Positions 24,224 to 32,063 of a stretch of 64,000 nucleotides of DNA are shown here, piece after piece. The position numbers and the translations under genes were made by a program. Numbering within the stretch: the stretch's first letter is position 1; every line of letters begins with the position of its first letter. The stretch covers positions 158,044 through 222,043 of the forward strand of contig NZ_JAVDPZ010000002.1 of assembly GCF_031453995.1 (NCBI RefSeq). The letters run 5' to 3'. Source of the DNA: Nitrobacter vulgaris (GTDB lineage: Bacteria; Pseudomonadota; Alphaproteobacteria; Rhizobiales; Xanthobacteraceae). A model generated the notes under the pieces. That model ran no database searches, was not told the DNA's origin, and saw only the letters and a list, made by a program, of their open reading frames with translations.

Positions 24224-24712
24224 ATGCCCACAAAAGATTTGAATGCCTTGTTTCTCGATACTTTGAAGGACATCTATTACGCAGAAAAGCAAATTTATAA
24301 GTCCTTGCCAAAAATGGCAAAAGCTGCAGCGTCTGAGCAACTGCGCGCTGCCTTCGAAAAACACCACGATGAAACGGAAGGACAGATCGAGCGCCTTGAA
24401 AAGATTTTCGAACTTCTCGGCAAACCAGCGCGCGGCAAGAAATGCGATGCGATCGAGGGCATATTGGACGAGGGAAAGGAAATCATAGAGGAGTACGAAG
24501 ACGAGCCCGCTCTAGACGCTGGCCTCTTGGCTGCAGCCCAAGCAGTCGAGCATTATGAAATTTCGCGTTACGGCACGCTGAAGAGCTGGGCAACCAAGTT
24601 GGGAATGAAAGACGCGGCCATGCTGCTCGATCAGACGCTGACTGAAGAGAAGAAGACCGATGAAGCGCTGACCGAGATTGCTGACAATGCCGTGAACGCT
24701 GAAGCTGGGTGA
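24224..24712 (+). CDS. Ferritin-like DUF892 protein (YciE/YciF family)
   Basis: 162 residues, four-helix-bundle. DLNALFLDTLKDIYYAEKQI, EKHHDETEGQIERLEKIF, AAAQAVEHYEISRYGTLKSW and LLDQTLTEEKKTDEALTEIA are the family signatures, with Glu/His residues (YAEKQ, HHDET, EHYE, TEEKKTD) at di-metal positions. YciE/F proteins are stress induced; their chemistry is unproven. GAAGGAAACCACC precedes the ATG. Likely an operon with the DUF3597 gene 64 bp downstream. Confidence 0.92.
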   Translation: MPTKDLNALFLDTLKDIYYAEKQIYKSLPKMAKAAASEQLRAAFEKHHDETEGQIERLEKIFELLGKPARGKKCDAIEGILDEGKEIIEEYEDEPALDAGLLAAAQAVEHYEISRYGTLKSWATKLGMKDAAMLLDQTLTEEKKTDEALTEIADNAVNAEAG

Positions 24713-24776
24713 AAACAGCGCGCCGATGCAGATGGCAAGATTTCATTTCGGCCTCATCAGCTTACCGGGAGCCACT

Positions 24777-25169
24777 ATGAGCATATTTGGAAAGATCATG
24801 GGCGCCATCTTCGGCAGCCACGCCGAAGCTGCGACACCGACATCAAAACCCGAGACAGGCGAAGGCAATACCGCCTCTACCTCAAATGCAGCGGCCGCCG
24901 GCAGCAACGTTGACGTTGCAGCCATTCTTGACAAGGCTGTAGCCAAGAAAAGCGAACAGCTGGCCTGGCGGACTTCGATCGTTGATCTGATGAAGGCACT
25001 TGATGTCGATTCTAGCCTAAGCGCTCGCAAGGAATTGGCTAGGGATCTGGGCTATCCCGGCGACATGAATGACTCCGCGACAATGAACGTTTGGCTGCAT
25101 AAGCAAATGATGGCACAGCTAGCGGCTAACGGCGGCAAATTACCGCCCGATCTTACCCGCGCAGCTTAG
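24777..25169 (+). CDS. DUF3597 domain protein
   Basis: 130 residues. MSIFGKIMGAIFG head, a Thr/Ala/Ser-rich linker, then VDVAAILDKAVAKKSEQLAW, RTSIVDLMKALDVDSSLSAR and KELARDLGYPGDMNDSATMN, the DUF3597 core (LysM-like small helical domain). The head could be an amphipathic membrane-binding helix. GGGAG RBS. Follows the YciE/F-like gene. Confidence 0.88.
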   Translation: MSIFGKIMGAIFGSHAEAATPTSKPETGEGNTASTSNAAAAGSNVDVAAILDKAVAKKSEQLAWRTSIVDLMKALDVDSSLSARKELARDLGYPGDMNDSATMNVWLHKQMMAQLAANGGKLPPDLTRAA

Positions 25170-25211
25170 CGAGGGTTCGCATCGTCATTCATGCCAACAG
25201 GAGTTCGACAA

Positions 25212-25415
25212 GTGGCAATTGGTACTATGAAGTGGTTCAACGGGCAGAAGGGTTATGGCTTCATCGAGCCCGAGAGCGGCGGCAAGGATGTCTTTGTTCA
25301 CATCTCAGCAATCGAGCGGGCAGGCCTTGGCTCGCTCAACGAAGGCGACAAGGTCTCCTAAGAGGAAGTACCGAATAAGGAAAAGACCTCAGCGGAAAAC
25401 CTGCGGGTCGGTTGA
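25212..25415 (+). pseudogene. Cold-shock protein gene with premature stop
   Basis: From GTG 25212 it reads MAIGTMKWFNGQKGYGFIEP and DVFVHISAIERAGLGSLNEG, then KVS and TAA at 25359, then in the same frame EEVPNKEKTSAENLRVG and the normal stop at 25413. The family has a Phe/Tyr after KVS, so TAT/TAC to TAA is the likely change. The first 49 residues keep both RNP motifs but lose strands 4-5. Could be inactive, a short form, or subject to readthrough. Confidence 0.85.
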
Positions 25416-25465
25416 TGATTTGATTTCAGTGAGCTGAGCCGGATGTACGCTCGCTCGCGTTGTGG

Positions 25466-25491
25466 ATGGCCCGGGCAGCGCCTCGGGCCAT
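25466..25491 (+). terminator. Hairpin after the csp remnant
   Basis: ATGGCCCG, 10-nt loop, CGGGCCAT, followed by TTTGCGTTTT. Probable terminator. Confidence 0.55.
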
Positions 25492-25569
25492 TTGCGTTTT
25501 GGCATGCCTGACCCTCTCCGGCGCAGGAGAGCCCGTTGCGGGGCTCGTTCATGGGCAAAGGTCTGGAAC

Positions 25570-25746
25570 ATGAGAACGTTTTACGTTCGGAACTCCGACG
25601 ATAACCAAAGGCTCCGAATCTACCTGTTTCTATTCGCAGAATACGACGGTGAGGCCGAGGACGGTTGGGCGCGTTACAGGTGCGAACCTGAACACGAGAA
25701 GGCATTCGAGGAGTACACAAGACGCAAGCAGGTACGCTGGGTGTGA
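25570..25746 (+). CDS. Possible small protein, 58 aa
   Basis: MRTFYVRNSDDNQRLRIYLF, LFAEYDGEAEDGWARYRCEP and a charged tail. A beta-rich start and helical end make it plausible. GGTCTGGAAC gives a weak RBS. No family recognised. Confidence 0.45.
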   Translation: MRTFYVRNSDDNQRLRIYLFLFAEYDGEAEDGWARYRCEPEHEKAFEEYTRRKQVRWV

Positions 25747-25976
25747 TGACGTCTTGACGATCGTATCAGCACAGAGCTGCAGATGCGCGAACCCGCCGAC
25801 GAGGGGGGCGCCGACGGGCTCTGGGTCCTTCAACGGGTTACATCGGAGCTGCCCCCGTCGGGAAACCAATGCAGAGGCTCCGTATCCGTTCCTGAATTGT
25901 CAGTCACAGAATTTTGCAAGGATGAATGCAAAAGAAATGTCGGACGCCTGAGTTGCCGCGCTGGCGGGTCACCAGG

Positions 25977-26237
25977 CTACCAAGACCGAAAGCCGAGATC
26001 TGAAAACCATTGGGGAAGGAGATGATACGCGGGATCGGGTTTCACCTTACAGAAGTCGCCACTTCGGAATGTTGACCTCGGACATGACCGAACCTGATAT
26101 CCGGTTTCGATAGCTACGCAGAATCTTCCATCGCGGACGTAGCCAGTTGCGCAGGTCCCACTCTCAGTGAGATAGATATTACCAGCCAGAGCTGGCGTCC
26201 CAGACATCAAAACAGCAATGGCAATAATCGTCCGCAT
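25977..26237 (-). CDS. Small secreted Cys-containing protein
   Basis: 86 residues. Signal MRTIIAIAVLMSGTPALAGN, mature part with GTCATGYVRDGRFCVAIETG, RSCPRSTFRSGDFCKV. Four regularly placed cysteines could form two disulfides. The two CxxG-like loops look like an internal repeat. Start chosen at 26237 to place the signal peptide at the N-terminus. Function unknown. Confidence 0.65.
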   Translation of the reverse strand: MRTIIAIAVLMSGTPALAGNIYLTESGTCATGYVRDGRFCVAIETGYQVRSCPRSTFRSGDFCKVKPDPAYHLLPQWFSDLGFRSW

Positions 26238-26398
26238 GCCACGACCGCTTAACGTCCAAAAGCGCCGTCCGGTGCTAGGCATGGCCATCCCTCTTATTGC
26301 TCGTGCGCTCCGCTTGAACCATTCACTCACGGTCGATTTAGGACTCCCATCTGCCGGCGCTAGCATTACATTTTTTGCGTCGCATGTGGAGTACCGCG

Positions 26399-26638
26399 AT
26401 GGTCCGTACCCCGAAAGACCTTGCCGATCGGATGGGAATTCGGCGCCGGCAGGCCGAGGCCGATGACGGCTATGCGCGGGAGACCTTCACACAGCCTCGA
26501 GACCAGGCCCGCAGGACGGCGAGGGCATTCCTCGATCGATGGCCGGCTGCCGCGTACATGTCCGCGGTCGAATCCTGGCGCGAGCTTCCGGGCGGCGAGA
26601 TCGAGTTCACAATGAAACGGCTGCGGAGCGCGGATTAA
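26399..26638 (+). CDS. Hypothetical protein with degraded relative at 9690
   Basis: 79 residues, MVRTPKDLADRMGIRRRQAE, AFLDRWPAAAYMSAVESWRE, LPGGEIEFTMKRLRSAD. Arg-rich, helical, no membrane part. The C-terminal 19 residues recur outside the island at 9690-9750. A bidirectional terminator follows. Function unknown. Confidence 0.55.
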   Translation: MVRTPKDLADRMGIRRRQAEADDGYARETFTQPRDQARRTARAFLDRWPAAAYMSAVESWRELPGGEIEFTMKRLRSAD

Positions 26639-26642
26639 AAAA

Positions 26643-26662
26643 TGCCCCGCCGAAACGGGGCA
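26643..26662. terminator. Bidirectional terminator
   Basis: TGCCCCG-CCGAAA-CGGGGCA between convergent genes ending at 26638 and 26670. Preceded by AAAAA. Confidence 0.75.
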
Positions 26663-26669
26663 AACTCAT

Positions 26670-26879
26670 TTAGTTGGGCCATGATTGAGTGCCGTACCAG
26701 TCATCGATTTGCTTTTTAGTCTGGTCTTTCTGGTAGCCGTACCGCTCCTGTAGTTTACCTTCGAGCTGCTCACGCTTGCCAGCGATCTGATCGAGATCGT
26801 CGTCGGTGAGCTTGCCCCACTGCTCCTTCACCTTGCCCTTGATCTGCTTCCAATTTCCTTCGACGCGGTTCCAGTCCAT
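26670..26879 (-). CDS. CsbD family stress protein
   Basis: 69 residues. MDWNRVEGNWKQIKGKVKEQ, WGKLTDDDLDQIAGKREQLE, GKLQERYGYQKDQTKKQIDD, WYGTQ: the complete CsbD motif set. CsbD-like proteins are hydrophilic, highly induced general-stress proteins. GGAGG RBS, and an EcfG promoter match 37 bp upstream, which agrees with that role. Confidence 0.95.
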   Translation of the reverse strand: MDWNRVEGNWKQIKGKVKEQWGKLTDDDLDQIAGKREQLEGKLQERYGYQKDQTKKQIDDWYGTQSWPN

Positions 26880-26915
26880 TGCTAACCTCCTCCGGTTGCA
26901 TGTGGTTGCGGAAAG

Positions 26916-26941
26916 AACCTGGGTCAGCTTAATTTTGTTCC
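26916..26941 (-). promoter_or_regulatory. Predicted EcfG promoter of the csbD-like gene
   Basis: Minus strand GGAAC, 17 nt, GGTT. Expected leader about 30 nt. Confidence 0.6.
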
Positions 26942-27047
26942 GGGCTTTTCGTCGCAGAAATAGGCCGCGGGTCTTTTTTGTCGTCACGGCCAGAACTTTG
27001 CGCCATCTGCTTACGATACTTTGGCGCTAACCCGCTCCGGCTTTTTT

Positions 27048-27284
27048 CTATTTCGGCTTGTGCTTCGTCGTCGCCAGTCGCTCGCGGTATGCTTCCAGTC
27101 CGCGTCGCCAATCCTGCCCGGGTTGCCATTCGCCCCTTTCGTCCATGGCGCCGGACTCCAGCATTGCGGCTGCGATCTCCCAGTGGCGGTCCACCCACCC
27201 CTGAATTTCCGATTCAGTCATCTGGTGAGACCGGCAGATTCGTTCTGCCATCGCTCGGGCAAGCGGTTCAATATTCGATGACAT
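27048..27284 (-). CDS. Conserved hypothetical protein, 78 aa
   Basis: MSSNIEPLARAMAERICRSH and then QMTESEIQGWVDRHWEIAAA, MLESGAMDERGEWQPGQDWR. Soluble and helical. The RICR and WVDRHWE patterns resemble small rhizobial proteins found near phage or island genes. Function unknown. Confidence 0.65.
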   Translation of the reverse strand: MSSNIEPLARAMAERICRSHQMTESEIQGWVDRHWEIAAAMLESGAMDERGEWQPGQDWRRGLEAYRERLATTKHKPK

Positions 27285-27351
27285 GGTGAGACGTTATGCG
27301 CCGCTTGCGTGGCAAAAGCGTGTTCGCCGGCTTTGAGCACACTGGTTACTG

Positions 27352-27374
27352 AAAACGCCGCTCCGGCGGGTTTT
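27352..27374 (-). terminator. Terminator of the 27376 gene cluster
   Basis: AAAACGCCG-CTC-CGGCGGGTTTT, reading the same on both strands. Directly after the 27376 stop. Confidence 0.6.
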
Positions 27375-27375
27375 C

Positions 27376-27540
27376 CTATTCCGGGCCCTGCGGCTGCAGC
27401 GCCTCTTCCGTGATCGTCAGGATCATCTCTAAGTCGCGCCCCATGACGTAAGGGTCGGCGCTCTGTAGAGCAGCGCGAACCAGCATCTGGATATCGACTA
27501 ATGCTTTCTCAGGGTCCGGGGCCTGCTGGTTGTCACTCAT
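27376..27540 (-). CDS. Small acidic protein, 54 aa
   Basis: MSDNQQAPDPEKALVDIQML, VRAALQSADPYVMGRDLEMI, LTITEEALQPQGPE. The start overlaps the end of the upstream 27533 gene by 8 nt, so translation is coupled. Acidic, helical, no membrane part. Function unknown. Confidence 0.6.
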   Translation of the reverse strand: MSDNQQAPDPEKALVDIQMLVRAALQSADPYVMGRDLEMILTITEEALQPQGPE

Positions 27541-27727
27541 CAAATCCCCCTGTGCCGTAGCGGTCAGTTCGCTCTGGCAATACCAAAAGCTTAAAAAATG
27601 CGAACGCGACCAGGCCGATGACTAAACCGAGAACCGGGCGCTCACCAAAGTACTCGCTGATCAGCGCACCAACAAAACCGCAGACAACTAGACCGCCGAG
27701 CCAGATGAAAATCGTTTTCAAATTCAA
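27533..27727 (-). CDS. Small membrane protein, 64 aa
   Basis: MNLKTIFIWLGGLVVCGFVG and ALISEYFGERPVLGLVIGLV, two membrane helices, then a soluble tail (LPERTDRYGTGGFDE). Upstream partner of the 27376 gene (8-nt overlap). Function unknown. Confidence 0.6.
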   Translation of the reverse strand: MNLKTIFIWLGGLVVCGFVGALISEYFGERPVLGLVIGLVAFAFFKLLVLPERTDRYGTGGFDE

Positions 27728-27817
27728 TACCGTTCACAGGGATCAAAATCCTCTAGGGCTTCGGCGAATTCAATCCGCGGCTTCAGTTTCCCTCTCGGTC
27801 CGCGTTTAGCTTAGGCT

Positions 27818-27982
27818 TTATTTGAATGTTGTCGCCACGTCCGGCAAATAGGCTATCAGTCCGATTAGAACAATAAATCCGACAGCGATCATGAGAAGCA
27901 TGGCCTTCTGAGGTCCACCAATCTTTCCCAACTCCGGGTTTGGTTCGCCTGGCACGGGCGATAGGCGCTCTCGTTCGGTCAT
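27818..27982 (-). CDS. One-helix membrane protein, 54 aa
   Basis: MTERERLSPVPGEPNPELGK, IGGPQKAMLLMIAVGFIVLI, GLIAYLPDVATTFK. A Pro-rich cytoplasmic head and one membrane helix. GGGGGAG RBS. Function unknown. Confidence 0.6.
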   Translation of the reverse strand: MTERERLSPVPGEPNPELGKIGGPQKAMLLMIAVGFIVLIGLIAYLPDVATTFK

Positions 27983-28140
27983 ACGACTCCCCCTGAAATT
28001 GGCGGGAGCACAACACTCTCAGTCACCGATAAAGGCCGGGATCCGGTCGGTGATAAATCACTATGCGCCTATCGACACAGCTCGAGCGACTCAATTAGTG
28101 GCGATGCCGGTATCGTGAAGGTAAGGTGCTGGGCAGCTAT

Positions 28141-28296
28141 TTATCCCTCTCCAAGCTTCCGTTTGCCCCACCTAAGGCTCTTCTTGCCTTCCGGGTTGCC
28201 GATCGGCGATGGAGTGTCGCCGTACACGGCTCGATAGAAGTTGATCCGGGCCCGCTCTCGATCAGCTTGCGGGCGGCGGCGTCCGGATTTGCAAAG
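28141..28296 (-). pseudogene. Frameshifted remnant sharing the FYRAV block
   Basis: One frame gives ARPFANPDAAARKLIE, and after a shift another gives RARINFYRAVYGDTPSPIGN and PEGKKSLRWGKRKLGEG then stop. The second part resembles the 10513 frame. Probably two decayed gene pieces. Confidence 0.5.
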
Positions 28297-28320
28297 GGGC
28301 GTGCTTGGATTCAGAGAGGT

Positions 28321-28626
28321 TCACTGATTGTTCGATTCTTTTAATGAATCAATCATTGCGCGATGATCTTCGACTTCATCCGGCGTCATCTTCTGAAAAT
28401 CCTCTTCAGAAAAAGACGGATCTGCTCGAATAATAAATTCCTCTTCATTAAACCTTCCGGATACCAGCCGCGAACCGTCATCAAACCAGTATGACTTGTG
28501 TTCACCAAACGTTTCGGTGGCGATCCGCCCCCAATCGCCACGAGCCAATTCGTCCTGCACTTCTTCGATCGCGACTGCGCCGCCTCCTGCTTGTTTCTCT
28601 GTGAGGAAATCTTGCGCCTTTCCCAT
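28321..28626 (-). CDS. Conserved hypothetical protein, 101 aa
   Basis: MGKAQDFLTEKQAGGGAVAI, EEVQDELARGDWGRIATETF, SYWFDDGSRLVSGRFNEEEF. A small alpha/beta protein with a strand-rich centre. Acidic. It lies 6 bp after the 28633 gene, so the two form an operon. Function unknown. Confidence 0.65.
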   Translation of the reverse strand: MGKAQDFLTEKQAGGGAVAIEEVQDELARGDWGRIATETFGEHKSYWFDDGSRLVSGRFNEEEFIIRADPSFSEEDFQKMTPDEVEDHRAMIDSLKESNNQ

Positions 28627-28632
28627 GTTCTC

Positions 28633-28863
28633 TCACTCCGTGGCCGGTTCAGTTTTATTCAGCCCCGCTTCGTCGGTAGCCTCGCCGGCCTCACGAGCTA
28701 GCCGCTCCTCCCTTAGGCGCTTGCGGTTTCTGGCGAATGCTTCGGCCGCTTTCACGTTCTCAGCCGTCGCCAATCTTGCCTCGGCTTCCCGACGTTCTTT
28801 GCGAGCCTGCTTCTGCTCTTTTGAAAGGGGTCTACGTGGTTCGAATTTGTCGAACTCTTTCAT
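28633..28863 (-). CDS. Charged helical protein, 76 aa
   Basis: MKEFDKFEPRRPLSKEQKQA, RKERREAEARLATAENVKAA, EAFARNRKRLREERLAREAG. A long Glu/Lys/Arg single helix with an acidic tail. First gene of the pair with 28321. Function unknown. Confidence 0.6.
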   Translation of the reverse strand: MKEFDKFEPRRPLSKEQKQARKERREAEARLATAENVKAAEAFARNRKRLREERLAREAGEATDEAGLNKTEPATE

Positions 28864-29007
28864 TTTAGTTGCCCATCTCGAGCCCGATCTCTCGGGTGCC
28901 ATACACTGTATAGATCGTGGTCGGCCGCATGTGTGCCTCCATTAGACAAATACAGCGCCGCGCGCCGCCTAGCACGCGCGGGCAGTTTCTACTAAAGGCG
29001 AATCGGA

Positions 29008-29469
29008 TCAGGCCGCGTTGGCCTCGATCTTGTGGATATTTGCGTTGGCTGGTGGTGCGCCACGAATGGCGATCCGACGAGGTTTCATAGCCTCGGGGAT
29101 TTCTCGAACCAAATTGATCTGGAGCAGGCCATTATCGAACGTCGCGCCCGTTACCTGAACGTAATCAGCCAAGCTGAATTGACGTTTGAACTGGCGAGTC
29201 GAGATGCCGCGGTACAGATATTCTCGCTTTGCTTGTTCGGTCTTGGTGCCTTCGATGGTGACAACGTTCTGCTCGGCGGTGATGGAAATCTCGTCGGGCG
29301 AGAAACCGGCAACTGCTAAGGAGATCTGGTATCGATCCTCACTCAGCCGTTCAATATTGTAGGGCGGGTAAGTATCCCCGGCGGCACGTTGGGCGGTTTC
29401 CGCGAGGTCCAGGAGGCGGTCAAAACCAATGGTAGACCGCGACAATGGCGATAAGTCATATGTGCGCAT
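29008..29469 (-). CDS. Small heat-shock protein Hsp20 (alpha-crystallin family)
   Basis: 153 residues. N-terminal MRTYDLSPLSRSTIGFDRLL, alpha-crystallin domain from YPPYNIERLSEDRYQISLAV, AGFSPDEISI, TIEGTK, REYLYRGISTRQFKRQFSLA and TFDNGLLQINLVREIPEAMK, then RRIAI (I-x-I tail). ATP-independent holdase for unfolding proteins. GGAGGAT RBS is embedded in the ROSE-like leader just upstream. Similar to HspA/B-type proteins of Bradyrhizobium. Confidence 0.95.
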   Translation of the reverse strand: MRTYDLSPLSRSTIGFDRLLDLAETAQRAAGDTYPPYNIERLSEDRYQISLAVAGFSPDEISITAEQNVVTIEGTKTEQAKREYLYRGISTRQFKRQFSLADYVQVTGATFDNGLLQINLVREIPEAMKPRRIAIRGAPPANANIHKIEANAA

Positions 29470-29605
29470 AGCCAAATCCTCCAAAGAGCAAGATGGTATG
29501 AAGCACCGGACACGACCGGTGCCCGCCTTCAGCCCGGGTCCTGAGGCACCCGAGCGCCACCATCAGGTGGCGACAAGAAAATTAGAAAACCCGGACAGGG
29601 TTTCT
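29470..29605 (-). ncRNA. ROSE-type RNA thermometer in the Hsp20 leader
   Basis: Read on the minus strand the leader has GAAACCC/GGGTTTTC, CGCCACC-TGAT-GGTGGCG (29555-29572) and GCACCGG/CCGGTGC hairpins. The last hairpin is CATCTTGCTC-TTTG-GAGGAT, where TTGCT pairs with the Shine-Dalgarno. The conserved U(U/C)GCU opposite AGGA is the ROSE signature; heat would open it. Confidence 0.82.
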
Positions 29606-29609
29606 AGAG

Positions 29610-30343
29610 AGAGCAAAATTTTCTTGAGCCGACGAGAGAGAAGGGTGCGGAAATCTGGCGAATCAGCCGCACCGAGCGGATGCTTCCGTCGTCCACCGGG
29701 CATTACATTTAGAACAGTGCCGCTTGTTGGTGACGACATCGGACGAATATTGCGAACTCACCGATGCTGCGCAAAAGCAGGTGTTGGGTCCCTCGGGACG
29801 CGACCATCGAACAGGAAGTTCACGAGCAACACGATTTGCCCATCTGCGCTCAGAACTTTTCTGAAGATGTTTCGGGTAGACCATGGCGTACATAGCGAGC
29901 TCCCTTTTGTGGGCGGGAGCACTGGAGTGTCTCTCTGTCGCTGGCGCCTGTTGGTATCGTGCCTACGATATTCTCTATATAGGAAGTCCACTGACTTTAA
30001 CTAGGGCGCGCACTGGAGAGCCGAGCACCAGAAAATTAAAGAAAGCCGATTCGCCTCCAGCAATGGCAGTCTTTGAAATGTCCCGACGTCTCGTGCATCA
30101 AAGTCTCCTGTTACCTATAACAGGTTTCTTTCCGCTCCGGCTTTTGACGGGTATCGGGTCGCCCGATGAGGGGAACTCCGTCTACAGGGTGAGCAAGGCA
30201 GAAAGCGCTGACCGAATCGCTTCGGGGACCCTATGTTGCCACCGCGAGGTGTAAATTTCGCCCGAGCTGTATAAACAGCATGCCCCATTCGAAACAATGT
30301 TGAAGCTTCAGCGTTGCCTCTCCCGAAGCATTGGGAGACGACT
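29610..30343. other. Intergenic stretch, 730 bp
   Basis: No convincing gene. The plus-strand frame at 29429 overlaps the ROSE leader and is a shadow. The region likely holds the heat-shock promoter of the Hsp20 gene, but I could not place a clear sigma-32 box. Confidence 0.45.
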
Positions 30344-30904
30344 ATGGCGACAAGGGAGCGGATTTTTTTCTCGGGTGTGGCAACAGCAGCCCTGCTGATT
30401 GGAATTGGATTCGGCGGTGGCATATTGCTGGGACAAGCGGCGCTAGAACCAGCTCAGCATGCGTCTCAACCCAAGTTGGCGGCGAAATCGCTTCCCCCCG
30501 CAAGAGTTGTTCTGCCAGCGCCTACGGAAATGGCGCCGAGTCCCCCCGCGTCGGCATCGGCTCCCCTCGTACAGGCAGCAACTACAACCACTCTGGAGCC
30601 ACAACCGACATCTCCACAAGATCATTCTCACGTTGCTTCGGTAAATGCCATTGAAAGCGCAAGACAGGCAGAGCACCGGCGGGAAGCTGAAAAGAAGGCC
30701 GAGGCTGCCGAACGACGTAAGAAGGCCGCTGAACGCGACCGCCATAAGCAATACGTAGAGAAGAAGGCGCAGCAAGAAGCAGCGCTCGAGCAGCAAGCAC
30801 AAGAACAACGCCAACAGGCACGTAAACCCGCGGGACCGTTTGGTTTGTTAGCTTTCGATGACGGCGCCGAACCGGTGAGGCCGACTAGCTTCTTCGGCAA
30901 TTGA
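30344..30904 (+). CDS. Membrane-anchored charged-helix protein
   Basis: 186 residues. One N-terminal helix (SGVATAALLIGIGFGGGILL), a Pro/Ala/Thr-rich linker, then a long basic/acidic helix (RREAEKKAEAAERRKKAAER, KKAQQEAALEQQAQEQRQQA) and a tail GPFGLLAFDD. Layout is like TolA- or TonB-style periplasmic spacers, but no energy-coupling motif is seen. GGGAG RBS. Function unknown. Confidence 0.65.
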   Translation: MATRERIFFSGVATAALLIGIGFGGGILLGQAALEPAQHASQPKLAAKSLPPARVVLPAPTEMAPSPPASASAPLVQAATTTTLEPQPTSPQDHSHVASVNAIESARQAEHRREAEKKAEAAERRKKAAERDRHKQYVEKKAQQEAALEQQAQEQRQQARKPAGPFGLLAFDDGAEPVRPTSFFGN

Positions 30905-30980
30905 TTCCCTGCCGCAGTCAGCGGCGGTCGGCGACTTGGGTAAGCTCCCCACTTCGATGGCGACTCCCAATGGTGGAGCT

Positions 30981-32063
30981 TCAAGCGTCATCGAACTGGT
31001 CCAGCTTCTTGCCTAAACTCTCGCAGCTATGGTGGCCGTACACGCGCTCAACCGTCGCGGTCGTATCGCCGAGCAGCTTGGCGACGTCGTAGATCGAGAC
31101 GCCGGCCTGGAGGAGGTGAGTGGCCCGGGTGTGCCGCAGGATGTGCGGGAAGCCTTTGGCGGGGAGACCCAGGCGCTTCAGGTGCCGATTGAACGGCGTA
31201 TAGAAGTCCTTCTTCGATAACAGACGTTCGCTTGGGCCACGGCCGGCGGTAAGGCGGGTTAGCACCGGAAGCAGAGGGCGAAGGATTGGCGTGATTGGCT
31301 TGCGCTTCTTTGACCGGCGCTGCTTCGCGGAAGCATTGTCCGGTTGAAGGTGAATATGCCCTCCGTCGAAGTCCACTTGGCCCGCTGTCAGGTTCTCGAT
31401 CGCGCCCCGGCGCGCGCCCGTGTGATAGGCGAGGGCGATGAAGTCCTTCAACTCGCCTTCGGCGGTCTCGTGGGCCAATTTAAATTCGGCCTTGGTGAGA
31501 TAGACAGTTCGAGATGGCGGCTCTGGCGGCGCCTCAATCAGAGGCATGTCGCTGTGACAGATCAACTCGTGTTTGAGGGCGTAGCGCGCCGCGGTGCGTA
31601 GGATCAGGAGCTCGCGGCGGATCGAACCATCGCGGCCAATGAACGTGGAGCGCCTGCGAAGAGCGGGCCGCACCTGGCCAGCCCGGCGGGCATCTACGTA
31701 AGCAGCGCAGGCTTGGAGCCGGATCCGGTTCAGCGGCGTGTCATTGAAGAACATCTCGATATAGGGACGTGCGGAGCGCGGCCGCTTCACATCAATGCGT
31801 TCGCGGTCTATGTGCCTTGCGATGTAGAAGTCCAGAATTTTGGTGACGGTGACGTGCGTGACGTTCATGCCACGAGGCTTCTCCGCCGGCGTCGCCCGCC
31901 ACTTAGCGAGATAACGCTCAAACATGTGGTACGCGTCGGCAAGGTCTTTGGTCTTTAGGCTACAGCGGCGCGTCTGACGGGCGCGCTTATCGTACCAGTG
32001 AACGTACCAAATTCCATTCGATCGTTTGGCGATCCACGGCAGTTCACGAAGCTGTCGTCCCAT
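30981..32063 (-). CDS. Tyrosine site-specific integrase, internal to the island
   Basis: 360 residues. Catalytic Arg in YHTGARRGAIENL, Lys in the SAKQRRSKKRKPI hairpin, H-x-x-R in FPHILRHTRATHLL, and the Tyr nucleophile in TTATVERVYGHH. The third box reads LGDTT where LGH is usual. It is distinct from the 36348 integrase and lacks its DUF4102 arm-binding domain. Its central place suggests a second, nested element. Confidence 0.9.
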   Translation of the reverse strand: MGRQLRELPWIAKRSNGIWYVHWYDKRARQTRRCSLKTKDLADAYHMFERYLAKWRATPAEKPRGMNVTHVTVTKILDFYIARHIDRERIDVKRPRSARPYIEMFFNDTPLNRIRLQACAAYVDARRAGQVRPALRRRSTFIGRDGSIRRELLILRTAARYALKHELICHSDMPLIEAPPEPPSRTVYLTKAEFKLAHETAEGELKDFIALAYHTGARRGAIENLTAGQVDFDGGHIHLQPDNASAKQRRSKKRKPITPILRPLLPVLTRLTAGRGPSERLLSKKDFYTPFNRHLKRLGLPAKGFPHILRHTRATHLLQAGVSIYDVAKLLGDTTATVERVYGHHSCESLGKKLDQFDDA

